From Phormidesmis priestleyi Ana (GTDB taxonomy: Bacteria; Cyanobacteriota; Cyanobacteriia; Phormidesmidales; Phormidesmidaceae), in assembly GCA_001314865.1 (NCBI GenBank), contig LJZR01000010.1, forward strand, positions 62,001-126,000: a DNA stretch of 64,000 bases, given 5' to 3'. The notes under the pieces are model-generated. The model ran no database searches. It had not been told where the DNA came from and worked only from the letters and a program-made list of their open reading frames with translations. Position numbers and translations under genes: made by a program. Positions 1 to 8,336 of this stretch are shown one piece after another (within the stretch, counting starts at the first letter, position 1; each line of letters starts with the position of its first letter).

Positions 1-675
1 CAGCTCTAGTTTGTTGGAAGGAAGGTTGTAAAAGTAGCGGGTCGCATCGGCAGAGGTTGTTGCATTAAGTCCCGTACCACCGGCTTGCTCAATAATTTGA
101 CCAAACTTATTTTGCTCTACATAGGAAGCTGCTTCAGCCTGTAGAACTGCAAAACGTTCTGAGAGTTCGGCGAGGGCTGCATCGTCCCCAGCTTCCTCTG
201 CCGCTAGCATCTGGTCAAAAACTTCGTCTAGCTGGTCGAGGACTGGTTTTTCGGCAGCGTAGTTGGTGGTGCCAATTCGCGTCGTTCCTTTAAAGGCTAG
301 GTGCTCTAGGTAGTGAGCAATACCTGTTTGGCCATCTATCTCGTTGGAGGCTCCGACGTTGGCATAGAGCATCATTGAAACAACGGGCGTGTCGTGCTGT
401 TCGAGCACGATGAATTTCATGCCGTTATCTAGCGTAAACTCGCTGACTTCTTCGGCGACCCGATCGAGGTAGGGCTGAATGGAGTTACCCGGCTCTGGCT
501 GGGTCGGGTTCTGGCTGAGTCGCTGCGCTATCGTAATGGGCGTAGCGGGAATCTGCGAACTTCCGGAGGGGAATGCTAAGGCAGGAGGCGCGATCGCACT
601 AATCCCAAACCAGCAAATCAATGAAATTGTCCAAAAACTTGTCCAAACGCGAACTATAAGGCGGCCAGAACCCAT
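1..675 (-). CDS. M16 family zinc protease, 5' part only
   Basis: This is the N-terminal 225 codons of a pitrilysin/M16-type zinc metallopeptidase; the rest lies beyond base 1. Residues 1-34 look like a signal peptide (hydrophobic run ending PPALA), so the enzyme is probably exported to periplasm or membrane. The inverted zinc motif HxxEH is seen as HYLEH at about residues 121-125, within a typical M16 context (NVGAS..DGQTGIAHYLEHLAF). The ATG at 675 is chosen because it gives the signal peptide directly. Such proteins usually work as pairs or two-domain clamps that degrade peptides; which type cannot be judged from this fragment. Confidence 0.9.
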   Translation of the reverse strand, partial: MGSGRLIVRVWTSFWTISLICWFGISAIAPPALAFPSGSSQIPATPITIAQRLSQNPTQPEPGNSIQPYLDRVAEEVSEFTLDNGMKFIVLEQHDTPVVSMMLYANVGASNEIDGQTGIAHYLEHLAFKGTTRIGTTNYAAEKPVLDQLDEVFDQMLAAEEAGDDAALAELSERFAVLQAEAASYVEQNKFGQIIEQAGGTGLNATTSADATRYFYNLPSNKLEL

Positions 676-758
676 ATCACCCAAACATGCGATTGCAAAA
701 CACTGCTCTCTAGCATAGGTTTTTTTGTCAATTTCGGGGGGTTATCTGCTGGGCACTA

Positions 759-806
759 TTTGTTGTGGCACTGGTTTGTTATGGCACTGGTTTGTTATGG
801 CATAGG
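759..806. repeat. 16-bp tandem repeat, 3 copies
   Basis: Three adjacent 16-bp units (tttgttatggcactgg type) differ at one or two bases. They lie in the divergent-side gap between the protease start and the end of the next gene. It is one of many short arrays in this window. Confidence 0.85.
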
Positions 807-831
807 CAGAGTTATGGCACTGGCACTGACA

Positions 832-1143
832 CTATTCTTTAGTCGCCGCCAAGTGCCACTCGGTGCGTTGGCTGCGCTTATAGGCGCTAAAAACAAAGAG
901 AACAGCCGCCACGGTGCCTAGCGTGAGAGCGATCGCAATCATTCCTTCGGTGCGATCGCCGCGACCAAACGCCTGCAAAAATCGGCTCACCTGCACATAT
1001 AGTGGGTCTGACAGCAAGCCCATAGGCGATAGGCTTAGCAGCATGAGGCCACCGAGTAACAGGGCTAGCCCACTGAGCGATAGCAAAAAACTAAGCAGCA
1101 AAGTTGCCGCTAGCGACCGAAGAAAATGTAATAAGGTAGCCAT
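832..1143 (-). CDS. small hypothetical membrane protein
   Basis: A 103-residue protein starting MATLLHFLRS. Two hydrophobic stretches are visible: about residues 8-42 (leucine-rich, possibly a hairpin of two helices) and about residues 70-90. The C-terminus is charged (YKRSQRTEWH). It contains a predicted loop with GRGDRTEG. No family is recognised. The ATG at 1143 is preferred over an upstream alternative that adds 13 residues with no membrane or signal character. It lies 156 bp upstream of the M16 protease start on the same strand, separated by a 16-bp repeat array, so co-transcription is uncertain. Confidence 0.55.
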   Translation of the reverse strand: MATLLHFLRSLAATLLLSFLLSLSGLALLLGGLMLLSLSPMGLLSDPLYVQVSRFLQAFGRGDRTEGMIAIALTLGTVAAVLFVFSAYKRSQRTEWHLAATKE

Positions 1144-1456
1144 GGCGATCCAAAAAAGGGACGACGAACAGGCGGCGTTCACAGGCCATCGCCATTTCCA
1201 AACCTCGCCTCTCGATTACCCTAAGAGATAGAAGCCACCGCAAGCGACGCACTTGAAAAATCTTAAATTTTCACAAAACATCTTCGCAAAATCTAGTGAT
1301 TAGCTCAAATCGCCCCAGCCAAAAGCATTACAGGCCCTTAAAAGGAATCTGTTTAAACCTGTAATCGCCCATTTTTTGGCTAAAAATCATCCCGCAGTAT
1401 CGCGTCTTTTTAGACACTGTTCAGTAAATAGTTAATAAGGCATGTAAACGTCTCTC
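1144..1456. other. intergenic region between divergent genes
   Basis: About 310 bp between the small membrane protein (minus) and the MlaE-type permease (plus). It is AT-rich near 1260-1420 and should hold promoters for both, but no convincing box, RNA or ORF was picked out. Confidence 0.4.
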
Positions 1457-2251
1457 ATGAGCCGATCCCTTCTTCCAACCGATCTCACCCTCTGGCTAGG
1501 GCGGCTTACCTCCGCTATTTTTTTAGGCGGGCAGATTCTCATTCATGTCATTTCCAAGCCCATTCATCGCCGTAACACCCTTGAGCAAATGGCGGCGGTA
1601 GGGCCTCAGTCCGTCATCATCACCCTCGTAACCGCGCTGTTTGTGGGGATGGTTTTTACCATTCAGGTCGCTAGAGAGTTCATTACCTTTGGTGCGACCA
1701 CAGCGATTGGCGGAGTCCTCGCCTTGACGCTCTCCCGAGAGTTAGCGCCTGTGCTTACAGCGGTCGTTTTAGCGGGTCGGGTCGGATCAGCCTTTGCCGC
1801 AGAAATTGGCACCATGCGTGTCACCGAGCAAATTGATGCACTGCAAATGCTCAAAAGCGACCCCGTAGACTATTTGGTCATTCCTCGCGTGGTGGCCTGT
1901 GCGCTAATGCTACCGCTGTTGAGCATCATGGCTTTTATCACCGGTATGCTCGGCGGGCTGGTAGTCGTGACCAATCTGTATAACATTCCAACCACGGTAT
2001 TTCTCAACTCAGCTCGCAATTTTTTAACGACCTGGGATTTAGCTAGCGCTCTAATCAAAGCAGTTATTTTTGGTGTCCTCATCGCCGTCATTGGCTCTAG
2101 CTGGGGGCTTACGACCACGGGGGGTGCTAAGGGCGTTGGGCAGTCAACCACAACTGCGGTCGTTACCTCTTTGCTGGCCATTTTTATTAGCAATTTTTTC
2201 CTGTCTTGGATCATGTTTCAAGGCACAGGCAGCGCCTTTATTGGCAATTAG
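1457..2251 (+). CDS. MlaE/YrbE-family lipid ABC transporter permease
   Basis: A 264-residue integral membrane protein of the MlaE (YrbE/TGD1/Ycf63) family, the permease of an ABC system moving phospholipid or lipid between envelope membranes. The family signature is clear: an MRVTEQIDALQMLKSDPVDYLVIPR-like segment around residues 118-143, preceded by LSRELAPVLTAVVLAGRVGSAFAAEIG. Five or so membrane segments are visible. The ATP-binding and MCE partners (MlaF, MlaD) are not in the window, so in this genome the components are dispersed. DUF3119 follows about 90 bp downstream on the same strand. Confidence 0.93.
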   Translation: MSRSLLPTDLTLWLGRLTSAIFLGGQILIHVISKPIHRRNTLEQMAAVGPQSVIITLVTALFVGMVFTIQVAREFITFGATTAIGGVLALTLSRELAPVLTAVVLAGRVGSAFAAEIGTMRVTEQIDALQMLKSDPVDYLVIPRVVACALMLPLLSIMAFITGMLGGLVVVTNLYNIPTTVFLNSARNFLTTWDLASALIKAVIFGVLIAVIGSSWGLTTTGGAKGVGQSTTTAVVTSLLAIFISNFFLSWIMFQGTGSAFIGN

Positions 2252-2267
2252 CTGAATCCTTTAGCCC

Positions 2268-2329
2268 GTTCTTTGAGCCCGTTCTTTGAGCCCATTCTTT
2301 TGGCCCATTCTTTTGGCCCGTTCTTTAGG
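2268..2329. repeat. 13-bp tandem repeat, about 4.8 copies
   Basis: Consecutive 13-bp units (gttctttgagccc, drifting to attcttttggccc) fill most of the spacer between the MlaE gene and the DUF3119 gene. Because 13 is not a multiple of three, the array is not coding. Confidence 0.9.
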
Positions 2330-2344
2330 AAGTTTTTAACTATT

Positions 2345-2734
2345 ATGACAACCACTCAACCTGGATCTACTCAGCTATCGCCTAGCTACAAGCTACCGAT
2401 TGTGATCGCTCTTTTGTCTCTCCCTCTGCTATTCATTCAGCTAGGGATTGGTCTATTCGTCGCCTTTCTGGGGCTCTTTTTGCTCTACCAAACCACCACC
2501 ATTCGACTTATTTTCACCGCAACGGCCCTAGAAGTATGGCGTCAAGAAAACATCCTCAAAACCTTCCCCTACGCTGACTGGCAAAGCTGGACAATTTTTT
2601 GGCCGCCCCTGCCCATTCTGTTCTACTTCAAAGAAATCAACAGCATTCACTTTTTACCCGTGCTGTTTGCACCCAACGAGCTAAAAGAAGCGCTCCAAAC
2701 CCATGTATCAGATTTATCCGATGTATCAGGATAG
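2345..2734 (+). CDS. DUF3119-like small membrane protein
   Basis: A 129-residue protein resembling the cyanobacterial/plastid DUF3119 family. Residues about 18-60 form two closely spaced hydrophobic helices (IVIALLSLPLLFIQLGIGLF..FLGLFLLYQ). The following soluble part has the motif YADWQSWTIFWPPLPILFYFKEINSIHFLPVLF split by short turns, typical of the family. Function is unknown. The ATG at 2345 is used; longer readings need a TTG inside the repeat array upstream. The last codons and stop are themselves part of a 14-bp repeat (GATGTATCAGGATA), so the C-terminus has been rewritten by tandem duplication. Confidence 0.75.
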   Translation: MTTTQPGSTQLSPSYKLPIVIALLSLPLLFIQLGIGLFVAFLGLFLLYQTTTIRLIFTATALEVWRQENILKTFPYADWQSWTIFWPPLPILFYFKEINSIHFLPVLFAPNELKEALQTHVSDLSDVSG

Positions 2735-2761
2735 ATGTATCAGGATAGATGTATCAGGATA
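2720..2761. repeat. 14-bp tandem repeat, 3 copies, across a stop codon
   Basis: Three exact copies of GATGTATCAGGATA. The first copy encodes the last residues of the DUF3119-like protein and the TAG stop falls at the junction to copy two. Confidence 0.95.
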
Positions 2762-2822
2762 ATGGTTAGATAATTTCTGAATACTCCGCATCAGATACCA
2801 CTAGCACCAAATATCACTCACA

Positions 2823-3470
2823 TCAGCCACCAAAGGTTTTAGGCTCAGTGCCGGTGAGCAAGCGAGAGATGTTACTACGGTGTCGGAGAATAACATAGCC
2901 GCCGCCAGCAATCGCTAGCAAAACATAGGGCAGCGGCTGCTGCATCGCTATCATAAACACCGCCACTGACAAAGCCGCTGCAATAGAACCGACCGACACA
3001 GTTCGAGAAAGGAGCACTGCCGTCACAAACACCGCTGCGGCGCTGAGGCCCACTGGCCACACTAGTGCCAACAGTACACCCAAGCCCGTCGCAGCCGACT
3101 TCCCGCCAGCAAAGCCAATCCACACCGATTTGCTATGACCCACCACCGCCAGCGCCGCCGCAAACATATACACCCAAACAATCCATATCAGGGCATCTGT
3201 CCCCACCTTTGGCAGCACAAATAGGCTTATCAGCGCCATCATTAACCGCACTGCCACCAGACCCTTGATCAAATCAATCACTAGCGCGGTGATGCCCGCG
3301 CCTTTGCCAATCACCCGAAACACATTGGTCGCACCCGTATTGCCGGAACCATGCTCACGAATGTCAATTCCCTGTAACGCCTTACCCAACAAAAATCCTG
3401 TGGGGATAGATCCCAACAGATAAGCTGCCAAGAGCCCTAATGTCACAATCGCAGCAATAAAACCAGACAT
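2823..3470 (-). CDS. plsY: glycerol-3-phosphate acyltransferase PlsY
   Basis: A 215-residue polytopic membrane enzyme transferring the acyl group from acyl-phosphate to glycerol-3-phosphate, the first step of phospholipid synthesis in the PlsX/PlsY route. Signature segments are present: GSIPTGFLLGKALQGIDIREHGSGNTGATN near residues 20-50 (motif 1), GHSKSVWIGFAGGKSAATGLG near 113-135 (motif 2), and LRHRSNISRLLTGTEPK at the C-terminus (motif 3). Length is usual for the family. It is 21 bp downstream of the DUF3086 gene on the same strand, an association common in cyanobacteria. Confidence 0.97.
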   Translation of the reverse strand: MSGFIAAIVTLGLLAAYLLGSIPTGFLLGKALQGIDIREHGSGNTGATNVFRVIGKGAGITALVIDLIKGLVAVRLMMALISLFVLPKVGTDALIWIVWVYMFAAALAVVGHSKSVWIGFAGGKSAATGLGVLLALVWPVGLSAAAVFVTAVLLSRTVSVGSIAAALSVAVFMIAMQQPLPYVLLAIAGGGYVILRHRSNISRLLTGTEPKTFGG

Positions 3471-3491
3471 AGCAGTAAACTAAATGAGCAT

Positions 3492-4523
3492 TTAGTAGTA
3501 GTCGTAGTCAGTAGAAGGGTTCGCCGGGTCGGGCGCGAACCCTAACCACAGCGGATATTGGAGCAAGGACAAACTGACTTTTTCCTCAGCTTCATCCATG
3601 ATCAAAAACGGAATTCTGCCGCTGTCGAGCAGTCTTTCAGCACGTTGGCTCATCGGCTCAGATGCCTCAAACAACATTACTCCACGATTTGTCCCGAAGT
3701 CAGCTCGCGAGATGCCCAAACAATCTTGCAGCCATCGCCGCCATTCACCAAGCCGCTCGGGCGTAGTTGCCAGCACCAATACACACAGCCGATTGTCGTA
3801 AATTGCGTGCATACAAGAAATAGCCGCTGAAGCCAGCAGCACATTTTGCAGGCGGCTGCCCATACTCTTAACGGTCCCGCGACCACCCTGATTAAAAAAC
3901 CAGTCGGCGGCGCGGTCGGCATGAATCGGGTCAAAGGTGCGACGCAGCTGCCAAGGCGGGCCATAGTAGTCGGGCCGAGTACGATACTGATCGAGCAGAC
4001 TGTTGATGCGATCGCGCTGTTGTGCAAACCGCTGAGCGGCCAAAGGCACCCGCTCTGTCTCTGCTGGCGGCGGCGCTGCTGCTGGTTCAACGGCGGCCAC
4101 AGGCGCAGATGGCATTAAGTCCATCTCTTCAGCCGCACTCACTAAATCTTGCAAACTGCCAACCAAATAGTTCTTAAAGCCCTGCACACGAATGGCAATA
4201 TCCTGCGAAGCACCTGCAAAGCTAGAGCGCATTTCGCCCTCTAACCGCTCCTTGCGCCGCTCTAACTGATCCACTTCACGCTGTAAAGTGCGCTTTTGAC
4301 GCTCCAAATCCTGTAGACCTTGCTTGACGAGCTGCTCAACGGTTGAACGGACAGAGTCTGAACGGGCAGAATCCGGACGCGAATTTGGGCTTATGCCAGC
4401 GTTCCCAGCTGAAGCTGTACTAGATTGCGAACCCGAATATTCGTAGCCAGAAGTGCTTTTGAACTTATCTGCGTTTTCAGACAGGCCCGTAGTGTCAGCA
4501 CGGTTAGAATCTTCTGGAGGCAT
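3492..4523 (-). CDS. DUF3086 domain protein
   Basis: A 343-residue cyanobacterial protein. Residues 1-60 are low complexity (Ser, Asn, Asp). A strong heptad-rich coiled coil runs about 62-100 (VEQLVKQGLQDLERQKRTLQREVDQLERRKERLEGEM), followed by the conserved FAGASQDIAIRVQGFKNYLVGSLQDLVSAAEEMDL segment. After a proline/alanine linker comes a globular domain with WQLRRTFDPIHADRAADWFFNQGGRG. These features match DUF3086, whose role is unknown. It shares an operon with plsY, suggesting an envelope or membrane connection (inference). The Ser-rich N-terminus contains duplicated codons (repeat-like SDSVRS, SARSDS). Confidence 0.88.
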   Translation of the reverse strand: MPPEDSNRADTTGLSENADKFKSTSGYEYSGSQSSTASAGNAGISPNSRPDSARSDSVRSTVEQLVKQGLQDLERQKRTLQREVDQLERRKERLEGEMRSSFAGASQDIAIRVQGFKNYLVGSLQDLVSAAEEMDLMPSAPVAAVEPAAAPPPAETERVPLAAQRFAQQRDRINSLLDQYRTRPDYYGPPWQLRRTFDPIHADRAADWFFNQGGRGTVKSMGSRLQNVLLASAAISCMHAIYDNRLCVLVLATTPERLGEWRRWLQDCLGISRADFGTNRGVMLFEASEPMSQRAERLLDSGRIPFLIMDEAEEKVSLSLLQYPLWLGFAPDPANPSTDYDYY

Positions 4524-4614
4524 GGCGAGAAAAAGAGCACAAACGGGGCAGCGGAATATGTATCTTAAATTTTAGAGGCTAGGTTTAGAGCCTATTTTTA
4601 TCTGGCGTTTTGAG

Positions 4615-4678
4615 TGTTGGAGCTGAATAGTGTTGGAGCTGAATAGTGCTAGCGCTGAATAATGCTAGCGCTTAATTT
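4615..4678. repeat. 16-bp tandem repeat, 4 copies
   Basis: Two exact copies of tgttggagctgaatag are followed by two diverged copies (tgctagcgctgaataa). The last one touches the proC stop codon. Confidence 0.9.
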
Positions 4679-5517
4679 TAGGAGGTCGGTAGCGATGTGG
4701 GCTTGCCAAGTTCACGCGATCGCGAACTCGCTGTTCTCACAGCCTCTATCAACGCCGAACGCATCCCTAGCTCTTCTAAGCAGGCAATTCCGGCAATCGT
4801 CGTACCGCCAGGGCTAGTGACCCGATCTTTAAGCTCAGCAGGATGCATACCTGTCGTTTGCAGTAGCTGAGCCGTTCCTAGCACAGTTTGGATGGCCAGC
4901 TTTTGGGCGATCGCACGCGGCAGCCCAGAAGCCACGCCCCCATCAGCCAATGCCTCAATCACAATGGACACATAGCCAGGACCAGAGCCCGAAAGACCCG
5001 TCACCGCATCCATCATCCCTTCTGGAACCTGCACCACCTCACCCACAGCCGAAAATATCTCCTGAGCGAGCTTGCCATGCTGCGGCGAAGTATGACTCCC
5101 TAGTGAAATGGCTGTCATCCCAGCCCCCACGGTAGAAGGCGTATTGGGCATGGCTCTTACTACTGGCCAATCCGGCATAGCATCCTCTAGCTGAGCTAGC
5201 GGTACACCCGCCAAAATAGACAGCACTAAGGGCAGCATCTCACAATGCACCTCCTGAAAATCTTTGGCGACCACATTAAAAATTTGAGGCTTTACTGCCA
5301 GCAAAATAACCTTGCTAGCTGCAATCACTTCCCGGTTATCGCCCGTCGTTCTAACCGCATATTGCTCACCTAATACCTGACAACGCTCAGGAGAAGGCTC
5401 ACCTACCAAAATCTCATCAGGTGCATACAGCCCCTGAGAAAGAAGGCGGGATAATAGAGCTTCGCCCATTACCCCGCCGCCAATCATGCCAAGCCTTACA
5501 GATGGAAAAACAGGCAA
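4678..5517 (-). CDS. proC: pyrroline-5-carboxylate reductase
   Basis: A 279-residue P5C reductase, catalysing the last step of proline synthesis with NAD(P)H. The dinucleotide-binding GGGVMGEAL follows the first strand (VRLGMIG). The region AVKPQ, the conserved MPNTPSTVGAGMTA and the C-terminal signature (LKDRVTSPGGTTIAGIACLEE) are all present. The likely start is TTG at 5517, because the next ATG (at 5487) would delete the first beta strand of the Rossmann fold. It lies downstream of sepF on the same strand, the order seen in other cyanobacteria. Confidence 0.96.
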   Translation of the reverse strand: MPVFPSVRLGMIGGGVMGEALLSRLLSQGLYAPDEILVGEPSPERCQVLGEQYAVRTTGDNREVIAASKVILLAVKPQIFNVVAKDFQEVHCEMLPLVLSILAGVPLAQLEDAMPDWPVVRAMPNTPSTVGAGMTAISLGSHTSPQHGKLAQEIFSAVGEVVQVPEGMMDAVTGLSGSGPGYVSIVIEALADGGVASGLPRAIAQKLAIQTVLGTAQLLQTTGMHPAELKDRVTSPGGTTIAGIACLEELGMRSALIEAVRTASSRSRELGKPTSLPTS

Positions 5518-5671
5518 AAGATCACAGCTTCAATAATTTCTTCCACAGCATACCGCGAATAGTCGCTAGAAAATGAAGTGCCTTTCTAGATTCCACCAGG
5601 TTTCTAGCTATGTCGAATCTTATCCTAAAAGCCATATAGCTTTAGCCTGTACGCTCAGCGCTCGCTCAAAC

Positions 5672-6280
5672 CTAGGCCATACGAGCGATCTGCTCAGTAG
5701 CCCAAGCTGGCGTTGGTGCCGCCTGACGAGTATTGCTCATAGGTGCTTGACCCATCATTCCATCTTCGCCTTCAGAAGGCATACTGACCTGAACACAGTT
5801 AGGCGTGAACAAAAAGATGCTTTCACCAATGCGCTCTTGATGACCGTCCATGGCATAGGTGCCCCCCGCAACGAAGTCTACGGCACGCTGAGCCTGGTCA
5901 GGGTCCATAATCGTGAGGTTTAGCACCACAGACTTGCGCTCACGCAAAGCCTGAATCGCCTGCGGCATTTCCTCAAACGTACGAGGCTCCATTACCAGCA
6001 CTTCAGACATTCCATTCATCGCACCAGGCATACCAATTACGTTATTCATTGAGACCATTCCAGATTCAGTTGACAAAACTCTCTCGCGGAGCCGACGGCG
6101 GGCAGGACGAACCTCTTCTGCTGGCGGCATAAGGGGTGGCACCATTGCCTCAGGTTCATTATTTTCTTCTTCGTAGAGGCTCTGATATTCTTCGCCTTCT
6201 ACTTCCTCATACTCGTATTCGTAATCTGCCGGATCGTTCAATCCAACAAAATCTTTAATCTTTCCAAAAAGGCCACTCAT
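5672..6280 (-). CDS. sepF: cell division protein SepF
   Basis: A 202-residue SepF. It starts [14 protein letters not shown], an amphipathic membrane-anchoring helix. An acidic, disordered linker rich in Glu and Tyr follows (about residues 20-60). The C-terminal SepF domain covers about residues 98-175 ([24 protein letters not shown], then [21 protein letters not shown] and a [11 protein letters not shown] strand). SepF tethers FtsZ to the membrane. The ATG at 6280 is chosen because it places the conserved MSGLF helix at the terminus. Neighbours are proC downstream and, about 635 bp upstream, pipY. Confidence 0.95.
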   Translation of the reverse strand: MSGLFGKIKDFVGLNDPADYEYEYEEVEGEEYQSLYEEENNEPEAMVPPLMPPAEEVRPARRRLRERVLSTESGMVSMNNVIGMPGAMNGMSEVLVMEPRTFEEMPQAIQALRERKSVVLNLTIMDPDQAQRAVDFVAGGTYAMDGHQERIGESIFLFTPNCVQVSMPSEGEDGMMGQAPMSNTRQAAPTPAWATEQIARMA

Positions 6281-6914
6281 TAATTGGGCTCCATCACGAC
6301 ATTGGTAACGACTTGGCAAACACTTTATAAAACGCTTGTACTAATTTACAAAGGGAAATAAAGTGCAATCGGTATATAAGTTGTGGCAATAAACCTAGGG
6401 CATTTTTGACAAAAGTTCAATCCTTTTCTTAAGAGATAAAGGTGACACAAAAGCCGAACTTTAGATATCAAAAATGATAGATGCTTTAAAACAAAAGCGA
6501 ATGGATGATATCAGCGGCCCTCAAGCGCCAAGATAATTTTAAAAATTATTGGCTGTTGAATTATTGGCTGTTGAATTATTGGCTGTTGAGTTATTAGCTT
6601 TTGAAGTACCGGCTTTTGAAGTACTGGCACTAGGTCTATACGCTATTGTTCCACGGAATCCTTGGAATCAACGGCTTACCTTAATCTAATCCTTAAATTA
6701 GAGTCACAAGCATTACCCCACGGTTCTGAATTTATGTCAAGCCTTTTTTACTTTTTCTTGATTATTTTCCTGAATCGTTCAAACCCACCCCAGTCAGCTT
6801 GTTTGAGCATTCTGCCAGGATCTATTGCTACTAGGCTAATTTACTCACAGGCTAATTAAAAAGGGTTGATGCGACCCACTAATCTAAGCATTTGAGCCTA
6901 CAAAGCAATGAATG
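6281..6914. other. pipY-sepF spacer with repeat array
   Basis: About 630 bp without a credible gene. It holds a 15-bp tandem array (6546-6620) and AT-rich sequence upstream of sepF that probably contains its promoter. A 65-codon reading on the plus strand (6662-6859) lacks a ribosome-binding site and recognisable features and is not called. Confidence 0.5.
6546..6620. repeat. 15-bp tandem repeat, 5 copies
   Basis: Units of ttattggctgttgaa: copies one and two are exact, then the copies drift (ttattagcttttgaa, gtaccggcttttgaa). The array lies in the pipY-sepF spacer. Confidence 0.92.
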
Positions 6915-7775
6915 CTAACGCTGGCGCGCTCCAAATAAGCTGCTGCCTAGTCTTATCATGGTAGCCCCCGCTGCGATCGCCCACTCAAAATCACCCGACA
7001 TCCCCATGGATAGCTCATCCATCCTCAGCCGGTTGGGCGTTAGGGCCTTAATTTCAGTGGCTAAGTCCTGGCCTCGCTCAAACACCTTCTGAGTTGCAGC
7101 CGGAGACAAACCGTAGGGCGCAATCACCATAAGCCCCACAATATTTAAGTGCATCAGCTGATCTAATTCAGGCACAGCTGCGAGTAGATCTGCTCGTTCA
7201 AACCCATCTTTGGTCGGATCTATCGCTAGCTTTACCTGCAAGCAACAGGTCGGTTGTTTGCCGAGTTCAGCGGCATGTCTGTCGAGTCGGGCGGCTAGCT
7301 TTAGGCTATCAACCGAGTGAATCCAATCGAAGTGCTCAACGACTTTTCGAGACTTATTGGACTGTATGTGACCAATGAAATGCCATACGACATCCGTAAG
7401 ATCCGCTAACTGAGCCTGTTTTTCTACAGATTCTTGAACTTTATTTTCGGCAAAATCTCGGATGCCAGCGGCATAAGCAGCTCGCACAATCTCTGAGGGA
7501 AAGGTTTTGGTCACTGCAATCAGTTTTACTGACGAGGGCACTCGGGGTCGAATGGTACTTAATCGCGACGCGATCGCATCAGCAGTCATTGCATCAGCAG
7601 TCATCGCATCAGCAGTCATTGCATCAGCAGTCATTGCATCAGCAGTCATTGCATCAGCAGTCATTGCATCAGCAGTCATTGCATCAGCAGTCATTGCATC
7701 AGCAGCATCAGCAGTCATTGTGTCAAAAGAATGCTTCTGAAGTTTATTATCAGCGCCGGTCTGTTCAGCAGCCAT
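6915..7775 (-). CDS. pipY: PipY/YggS-family PLP-binding protein with repeat N-terminus
   Basis: A 286-residue member of the YggS/PLPBP family, a cytosolic PLP-binding protein without catalysis that maintains vitamin B6 and amino-acid homeostasis. The fold starts at IASRLSTIRPRVPSSVKLIAVTKTFPSE, whose lysine in AVTK is the PLP Schiff-base residue. FAENKVQES, WHFIGHIQSNK and SMGMSGDFEWAIAAGATMIRLGSSLFG are typical. Residues 1-66 are an extra segment made largely of MTADA repeats (nine copies), absent from normal members of about 220-230 residues. Each repeat contains an in-frame ATG, so translation could start at several places; the ATG at 7589 would give the usual length. It sits 51 bp after pipX, its usual partner. 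Confidence 0.93.
   Translation of the reverse strand: MAAEQTGADNKLQKHSFDTMTADAADAMTADAMTADAMTADAMTADAMTADAMTADAMTADAMTADAIASRLSTIRPRVPSSVKLIAVTKTFPSEIVRAAYAAGIRDFAENKVQESVEKQAQLADLTDVVWHFIGHIQSNKSRKVVEHFDWIHSVDSLKLAARLDRHAAELGKQPTCCLQVKLAIDPTKDGFERADLLAAVPELDQLMHLNIVGLMVIAPYGLSPAATQKVFERGQDLATEIKALTPNRLRMDELSMGMSGDFEWAIAAGATMIRLGSSLFGARQR
7576..7719. repeat. 15-bp in-frame tandem repeat in pipY
   Basis: Eight consecutive 15-bp units (gcatcagcagtcatt on the plus strand), then a 9-bp partial and one further full unit. On the coding strand each unit reads M-T-A-D-A. Only one base differs among the eight (position 7605), so the expansion is recent. Confidence 0.97.
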
Positions 7776-7826
7776 GTACTTAATACCTTTTTCTTCAATC
7801 CTAGCTGTCGTTTGAGATAGCTAAGA

Positions 7827-8093
7827 TTAAAAAGCCTGCTTATAGGCTTTTTGCAGCTGGTCGTATTCGATCTGCTGACCCGTCCGTCGAATCATCCTCA
7901 AACGCTGCTCTATTAGCTGCTTAGCTTCTACCCGTCCGGTTGGTTCAAAAGACAAGCCATTGGGGCCACTGCTTACTAAAAAAAATAACCGGTGCGCATA
8001 CAGCGTGGCAAAGAGTTCTTTTCCCTCACCGACCAGACAAATTCTGAAGAGCAAGCCAAAATTAGGATGATTTAAATAGGTTTCTGTGCTCAT
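7827..8093 (-). CDS. pipX: PII-interacting protein PipX
   Basis: An 88-residue PipX, the small coactivator that binds either NtcA (nitrogen starvation, high 2-oxoglutarate) or PII. The sequence shows the tudor-like N-terminal domain (ETYLNHPNFGLLFRICLV, then LFATLYAHRLFFLV) and the two C-terminal helices (EAKQLIEQRLRMIRRTG and EYDQLQKAYKQAF). Length matches the family (about 89). It heads the pipX-pipY gene pair, whose products are functionally linked in Synechococcus. Confidence 0.97.
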   Translation of the reverse strand: MSTETYLNHPNFGLLFRICLVGEGKELFATLYAHRLFFLVSSGPNGLSFEPTGRVEAKQLIEQRLRMIRRTGQQIEYDQLQKAYKQAF

Positions 8094-8280
8094 TCAGACT
8101 GTTTTTTGTTGCTTCGTACGACGAGTTTACAGCGTTTTACTCTAGATTGGCTCAAAGATTCCACCGCCATCAATCACGAACAATATAATGCATAAGCAAT
8201 ATTGTTTACCTATCATCCAGTGTGCCCGCAACGCTTATCAAGCAATCCTGCTACAGCCGCTTGACAAGCTCCCAGGCCGA

Positions 8281-8336
8281 AATTCACAGGTCTAAAGTCA
8301 AAGGCCTAAATTCACAGGTCTAAATTCATAGGCCTA
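8281..8336. repeat. 14-bp tandem repeat, 4 copies, across a stop codon
   Basis: Four 14-bp units (aattcacaggtcta and the variant aagtcaaaggccta). The innermost unit carries the last codons and stop of the neighbouring chorismate-utilising enzyme, so its C-terminus was formed from repeat sequence. Confidence 0.9.

Noticed and set aside
479-718. Plus-strand 79-codon ORF over the protease start
   Set aside because: The minus strand codes for a signal peptide and M16 domain in the same bases.
6662-6859. Plus-strand 65-codon ORF in the pipY-sepF gap
   Set aside because: No ribosome-binding site, no recognisable domain and atypical composition.
7507-7740. Plus-strand ORF with ASAVI repeats
   Set aside because: It is the antisense reading of the pipY MTADA array; the minus strand encodes the conserved PLP-binding fold.
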